From contig CM048845.1 in the NCBI GenBank assembly GCA_026545225.1, positions 120,531,033-120,595,032 on the forward strand: a DNA stretch of 64,000 nt, in the 5' to 3' direction. This document shows, in pieces, positions 59,032 to 64,000 of this stretch; the stretch's first letter is position 1; each line of letters starts with the position of its first letter. The DNA is from Cornus controversa. Taxonomy: Eukaryota > Streptophyta > Magnoliopsida > Cornales > Cornaceae. The notes beneath the pieces are model-generated. The model saw only the letters and a program-made list of their open reading frames with translations. It did no database searches and was not told the DNA's origin. Both the position numbers and the translations under genes were made by a program.

Positions 59032-60202
59032 GGGAGCTGATATTGGCACTTCACCAATGTCCTCTGGCACTCCACTCCTATATTTTTGTAAAGTAAAATT
59101 ACAAAAATAATCCTATGTTATACCATTTTAGATTCTTATATTTTTAGTACCCTAATTGCCCTTCTAATTCAAGACTCAATTTTAATTTTATTTTATTTTT
59201 CTTAAAAAAAAGCTTTTTTAACTTTTTTTACTTTAGGTTTACAATATAACAATCCATTTATTACCACCCAAATATTATAGTTTAGACATTTTTCAATTGA
59301 AACTTGTTGTTCGTGTCACTATCCTATGTAACTCAAAAGAATCCAAAATTTGAAATATTCTATTTTTACTCACCAAACGTGTAATTTATTTTGCATGTGT
59401 CTTATTTATAAAATAACATAAATTAAAATTTTGAAACATACCATCAATTTGTGAACAAATAAAATAGAAAGGAGGAGAAAATAAAAGGCAAACGAAGAAA
59501 AATATCATATTAATTTTTTTATTTCTTTTGAAATTTTGGTGCAAAGGCTCCTTAGTTAAATTAAGACAACTACAATTGAAAAAATATTTCATAGAGTCAT
59601 GTTTTTCTCTTTTCATCTTTTAATTTCTAAAAGTTCTCTATTAAAATAAAAAAGATTTCCTTAATTTTTTAAATAACTATATATCATAATTTTTAGTCAA
59701 GTGAAATAAAACTTTCTTTTAATTTTAAATATAATTAATTTTTTTTCAAATAGGTTTTTTTCATTGATATAATGTTTGTTTCCAACTCAAATACATTTTT
59801 AATATTTCTCTAGGTAATCTATTATTAACAACTTCTTCCCAACTTATTTAATGATGTTACTTTTATTATTCGAATCACATACATTTGATTGATACTCTCT
59901 AAATCATTATATTAAATCCTAAACTCTTTTACTTCTAAAATAAATATTGATAAATTGATTCAACATGAAAAAATAATATTTTTAAAATCAACGAAGAAGT
60001 ATTTTCACACAAAAAAAGAACGTGAGAGAGAATTTGCAATTTGGAGTTAAGAATTCTAACATTATCAAATAAGGGCAATTAAGGTATTAAAAATAAAAGA
60101 ATCAAATATTGTATAGTAAAGGGACACCTTTGTAATTGTACTTTACAAAAAGGTGGAAGTGGAATGCTAGAAGATATTGGTGGAGTATCAATATCAACTC
60201 CC
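59032..60202. mobile_element. Mutator-like element M6
   Basis: Inverted ends GGGAGCTGATATTGGCACT and, from the right, GGGAGTTGATATTGATACT align for about 130 bp, including 'TTTTTGTAAAGTA' and 'TTAATTGCCC'. The exact 9-bp duplication TTTGGTTTA is at 59023-59031 and 60203-60211. 1171 bp, very AT-rich, no transposase. Absent from duplication copy 1. Confidence 0.92.
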
Positions 60203-60211
60203 TTTGGTTTA

Positions 60212-60680
60212 ATACTAATATAATGAATTATCTTATTCAAAGGCAACATACGGAGAGGTAAGTCTCATCTCTGGTTTTTCCTTTCAGATGCCACACTGAT
60301 ATCAATCCATGAAGCCACAATGGCTTTGATGTTCCAATAAACAGTTGAGAGATGACAAAGATTAGGAGACGAATAGTAAGAGGTAACTATTTGATCCAAC
60401 AATAAAAGTTAATATTAGCAGGTACAGAAAGCAAATTTGACGACTAGTAGATAATAATAGTAATGTCAAAGATTAATTAATAAGTTTTGTCTAATCTTTC
60501 CTTTCAAATACAATTGGCTAATAAGTAATAACCAAAACCAAACCACCAATAATTGACAACTGATGGAGCCACTAAGTGACATCACCATTCACCGACCCAG
60601 TCTCTTTAATTACCAAAAAGGCTCACTCTACATTACACTAGGCCGACAAATTGACTGCCCAACTACAAATATGTTGCATC
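60212..60680. other. End of duplication copy 2
   Basis: Matches 47930-48290 ('gacaaagattaggagacga', 'ccactaagtgacatcaccat') up to about 60630, then diverges. No gene. Confidence 0.7.
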
Positions 60681-60687
60681 AATATAC

Positions 60688-60727
<40 letters not shown>

Positions 60728-60728
60728 G
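60681..60728. repeat. (TA)n microsatellite
   Basis: TA run with two interruptions. Confidence 0.93.
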
Positions 60729-60909
60729 GACACAAATTTCTATAATGAACGAATATTCAAAACTAGTTATCTGGTGTCCCAACACAAAATAAGCAACATG
60801 TTCTGACCAAATTTAGGAAGATGTTAAACCAAAGTTTTGAACAAGTTTCATTTGCAAATAATATGCAGGACAAAAGCCTACTTCTACAGGCTACACAAAA
60901 GCCTTGATA

Positions 60910-60911
<2 letters not shown>

Positions 60912-60979
<68 letters not shown>
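60912..60979. repeat. Compound (CT)n(TA)n microsatellite
   Basis: About 39 bp of CT repeats followed directly by about 28 bp of TA repeats. Confidence 0.97.
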
Positions 60980-60982
<3 letters not shown>

Positions 60983-61159
60983 CAGAAAACAGAAGATGAA
61001 TGGAAATTAGCCAAACAAACAGAAACTAAATTAACTAATAACTTATAAAGCCACTGCTAAATACCTTCCACAAGTCCGGTCACTTACCAGAGCGAGACCT
61101 TAAGCCGCACAATGCAATGCCACAACAAATTTATAATGATGAAAATTTGAAGCTCTTTG

Positions 61160-61480
61160 CTACCACGACAGATGCACAAGAATTTCCTTCAATTCGGCAA
61201 TCACCCTGGACAACTGTTGATAAATACAGAATTTTCAAAAAAATATACTGCCCATCTTACTGTACGTGCATCTATTCTTCACCAAGATAACATATTCTGA
61301 AACTGATCTTATTTCAATATTGATCAACTTTCTTACCAGGAGAAGAATGTAAGACACTCTCATTCAACATGGCAAATTATTCTCTAGGGATCCATATTTA
61401 TAGTTGCCATTCTTTAGTTACCTGATCTGAACATGGAGAACTGTTTAGCTGCCTCAAGAAGTCTTTAGCTCCATTCACAG
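61160..61480 (-). CDS. Candidate last two exons of an unidentified gene
   Basis: On the minus strand a candidate internal exon (61480-61422) has an acceptor CCCTAAG|CTGTG and a donor CAG|GTAAC. The final exon (61213-61160) has an acceptor TATCAACAG|TTG. Joined in phase, they read 'VNGAKDFLRQLNSSPCSDQ' and then 'LSRVIAELKEILVHLSW' and stop at TAG (61162-61160). The composition looks like an amphipathic C-terminal helix. Upstream exons would lie at higher coordinates, perhaps beyond the window. I do not recognise the protein. Small exons like these can arise by chance, so this is a candidate only. Confidence 0.32.
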
Positions 61481-62847
61481 CTTAGGGCAAGGGGCAAGGG
61501 GCATTGTGAAAATCTTCCCATAGAAATAGAGGATAAAAATTCAAAAGGATATAACAATAATAGCGATTCAACTCAAGTTAGCCATGAACTCACTTGGAGA
61601 ATAGAAAGACGTTCTACCATTTCCATATACTACTTCACTTTGATGCTCAATGTATCATCAATAATATCCACATTCAAAAATAAAAACAAAAATCCAATAT
61701 AATAGAAATGAGAAACTTATGAGCATTACTAAGAGAGGATGAATACGAAAAGAAAAGGAAAAAAATGATAGATAGTTTCATCGCAAGTTTAAAGAGAAAA
61801 AATGAAAAGAAGTCTGTGTCATTATGATTCTACAAATGTAACTTTTCTAGGAAAGTAATAACCATCAGCCAAGTCAATTTCCAGGTTGAATAGGGTTTGG
61901 ATATGTCAAGTATTAATCTACAGGGAGATAAACCAAGTGTAAATGAGCACACAAGAAAACACAAAAGTAGGTGTAGTTTTCATAATGTCTTCCCAGAATT
62001 GGGAATATGTGTCCATCAAGAGGGTCATAAAGGTTGAAACGAAGTCAAATTGAAATAATTCAAACTACACCAAAGAATAAAAGAAAATTGCTTCTGATTA
62101 GGTCATGACACTGTATGATAATAAATTACAAAGATGAATTGTTTCTGGGAAGCTACCAAGACAGCATGGGCTGAATTAGAGGCGCCTCATTCCAAGTTCT
62201 ATAATTTCTTTAACCTAAAAAGGCAATATTTGCTAGTGGCTACCCAATAATTCTGAATTGCAAGTGCAAATTGTGAACCTAATGCCAATTCATGTTTGAT
62301 AAAGATTAAATCTAAAGGAAAAATTACCAAATAAATTTATCAAAACAAATTCGGTACATCGTTCATATATTGTATGAAATTATGTTATAATATGCTAATA
62401 TTCACAAAAGAGAAAATGTTCGTAGACTAGATAGATATACATCACTTTGTATTTATAAGCACTTAATATGACAGAGGGATGCTTGTGCAAATAAAGAACT
62501 GAGTTTATGAAATGAAGATCAAATATGGTTCATAATATTATGCATTAATAAATTTATTTTTACTTCTTACCTGCATATACTTTGCATTAATAAATATATT
62601 GTTTTCGGGATAAGAAGTTTATAGCTTATATGGATAAATAGGAAGCACGAGGTCCTTCTGGCCTGATTTCAGATACTACCATTAATCAGTTCTGAATGGA
62701 CAAAGTTATGAATTCAAGAACCATTTCTTAAAAAGATTCAACACTTTCTACCTACATTTTAAACTTAATGTCCTAAAACTTGATAAGTGTTTCATTTGAC
62801 ATGCCAAGGCAACAAAAAACTTCACTGGCAAACACAGAACACCTATT
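61481..62847. other. Non-coding or intronic sequence
   Basis: No firm gene. A minus-strand acceptor-like TTTTTAG|GTTAAAG at 62216-62214 leads into 12 open codons ending in TAA (62178-62176). This could be an alternative last exon but is too short to support. Confidence 0.35.
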
Positions 62848-62945
62848 AATGAGCTATAGCTTAACTGGTATATACCTGAAAAGCTTCCCAAATGACCTCA
62901 AACCAAGAGGCCAGGAATTCAAACCAGCAGAGATAAAAGATGGTC
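62848..62945 (+). mobile_element. Possible tRNA-derived SINE fragment
   Basis: A box A-like 'tagcttaactggta' (62857-62870) is followed 42 bp later by a box B-like 'ggaattcaaacc' (62914-62925), the spacing of a tRNA-type RNA polymerase III promoter. There is no tRNA fold. No clear poly(A) tail or target duplication was found. Confidence 0.4.
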
Positions 62946-63659
62946 AAATGAGCATTTCAAAATTATAACCTACTGAAGCTCTCCCAACACAAACGGCAAC
63001 CAAAGAAAAACAAAAAAAAAAGGAACAGTGTACACAGAGAGTCACAAACAGATATATGAAATTCAAAAGAAGAGAATACAACAAGAGAAAGGAAATCAGG
63101 CTACCAAATTTCTCTAATGATCAGGATTTCTCACCTATTTGTTATGCATTTTCATCAAAAGGCATGTAAAACATCTCCCCTTGATGTGTACCACATTTTT
63201 CCTGGCTAAGATTGTACTATATTATGAAACTGTGTGGCTAAAAATGAAGCACAAGGCCAAAAATATAAAAAAATAGGTAGCTCCAACTTTCATCATAGTT
63301 CTTTCCCATTCTGCTTACTTCCATACTATGTTTAAAAATGCAGTTGCAGCCACCGACACGGTTGCGGCCACGGGCTATAACAGAGGTTACGTAATGGATA
63401 CTGGCTGTCACGGTCGTGAAATTTTTTCAACAATAAGAAAATGATCAAAATGAACTGATATGCAAGGTTTAATTCCAGAAATCAATAAACCATGTTTTTA
63501 ATGTTTTTTTATCAATCTTATTGAATATTCAAAGGCGATTTTATATGATTAATAGTCTAATTAAATTTAAGGCGTTGTTAGCCGTATCAGTGTAATAATT
63601 TGTACTTTGCACTAAATTTATGACCCCAAATTATATTAAAAAATAAAATAAATAAATTG
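62946..63659. other. Sequence without a recognised gene
   Basis: A GC-richer patch at 63340-63420 ('gttgcggccacgggctataa') looks like a fragment of a dispersed plant repeat. No ends found. Confidence 0.35.
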
Positions 63660-64000
63660 TTAAGCCGATTCGGGACATTGTTAAGCTCAACTCGTATAGA
63701 TTTCAAGAACACTAAACTCGTGCAAGCCCGTATATATTCATGAACATAGGCTCATAAACAAAGGCTTGTGTATGCTTGTATAGGTTCATGAATGTAGGTT
63801 ATTGCACATAGTTCATGGACATATAAGTTCATGAACATAGGCTTGTGTAAGCTCATAAAAGTCCATGAACCTATGTAGGCTCATATAAGTTCATGAGCAA
63901 GCCAAATTGATCTTGACTATGAGCTCAAACTGAGCTCGAACACGAATATGGTATCAAGGTTAGCTTTTTTTCATTAAATGAACCAAGCCAAGTCAAGCCC
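63660..64000. repeat. Dispersed repeat with 'ttcatgaacataggct' motifs, runs off the window
   Basis: Many copies of 'ttcatgaacatagg' and 'gctcataaa', plus 'gagctcaaactgagctcgaa', typical of a widespread plant inverted-repeat element. The right end is outside the window. Confidence 0.5.

Larger units (their letters stand above)
51205..60640. repeat. Segmental duplication, copy 2
   Basis: Colinear with 43283-48296. Three insertions are private to this copy: PIF/Harbinger (51391-55349), a solo LTR (56698-58099) and M6 (59032-60202). It also holds a longer RNase H-like relic and a (TA)n run (56092-56167) that copy 1 has lost or never had. Confidence 0.85.

Noticed and set aside
1..64000. tRNA, rRNA, CRISPR, organelle-derived segments
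   Set aside because: None seen. The tandem arrays lack CRISPR-like spacing of unique spacers, and no organellar gene sequence was recognised.

Overview
This is AT-rich nuclear DNA of a eudicot plant. The evidence is a full-length single-exon DELLA gene, a two-exon gene of the plant family typified by Arabidopsis At4g22758, plant-type introns, (TA)n microsatellites, and plant-style Copia, Mutator-like (MULE), PIF/Harbinger, hAT-like and LINE sequences. I cannot name the species. Only two protein-coding genes look functional: the DELLA repressor (minus strand, 26841-28619) and the At4g22758-like gene (minus strand, 39192-40011). Two small candidate terminal exons at 61160-61480 (minus strand) may belong to a third gene whose body lies to the right of the window.

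Layout. 0.3-25.5 kb holds at least five diverged, same-orientation copies of a non-coding unit. Four of them carry a TATA-like box at the same internal position, so the unit looks like the promoter and 5' leader of a lost tandem gene family. The array has been split by transposons: a Mutator-like element (6159-13681) that carries an exon of a DUF952-type gene and was itself invaded by a complete but dead Ty1/Copia retrotransposon; a second Mutator-like element (14623-18369) holding a 60-bp tandem array cut by a solo LTR; a third (20962-22104); and a Tourist-like PIF/Harbinger element (22346-23062). 25.5-32 kb is the DELLA gene with a 68-bp tandem repeat array downstream and long AT-rich flanks. 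32-39 kb is intergenic, with a (C)35 tract and a near-perfect hairpin. 39.2-40.0 kb is the At4g22758-like gene. 40.9-42.6 kb is a fourth Mutator-like element.

43-60.6 kb is a diverged tandem segmental duplication. Copy 1 (about 43283-48296) and copy 2 (about 51205-60640) flank a degenerate Copia element with an intact 3' LTR. Each copy has gained its own insertions, so each serves as an empty-site control for the other. Copy 1 has a hAT-like element and Mutator-like element M5. Copy 2 has a 3.96-kb PIF/Harbinger element with both of its genes broken, a 1.4-kb solo LTR and Mutator-like element M6. 60.6-64 kb is microsatellites, candidate exons and repeats.

In all I delimit six Mutator-like elements with perfect 9-bp target-site duplications, none of which shows a transposase, plus two solo LTRs with exact 5-bp duplications. 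The most unusual structure is the left end of the PIF/Harbinger element. It packs a series of palindromes, including a perfect 34-bp one, arranged as an A-B-A'-B' dimer between the terminal repeat and the ORF1 promoter.
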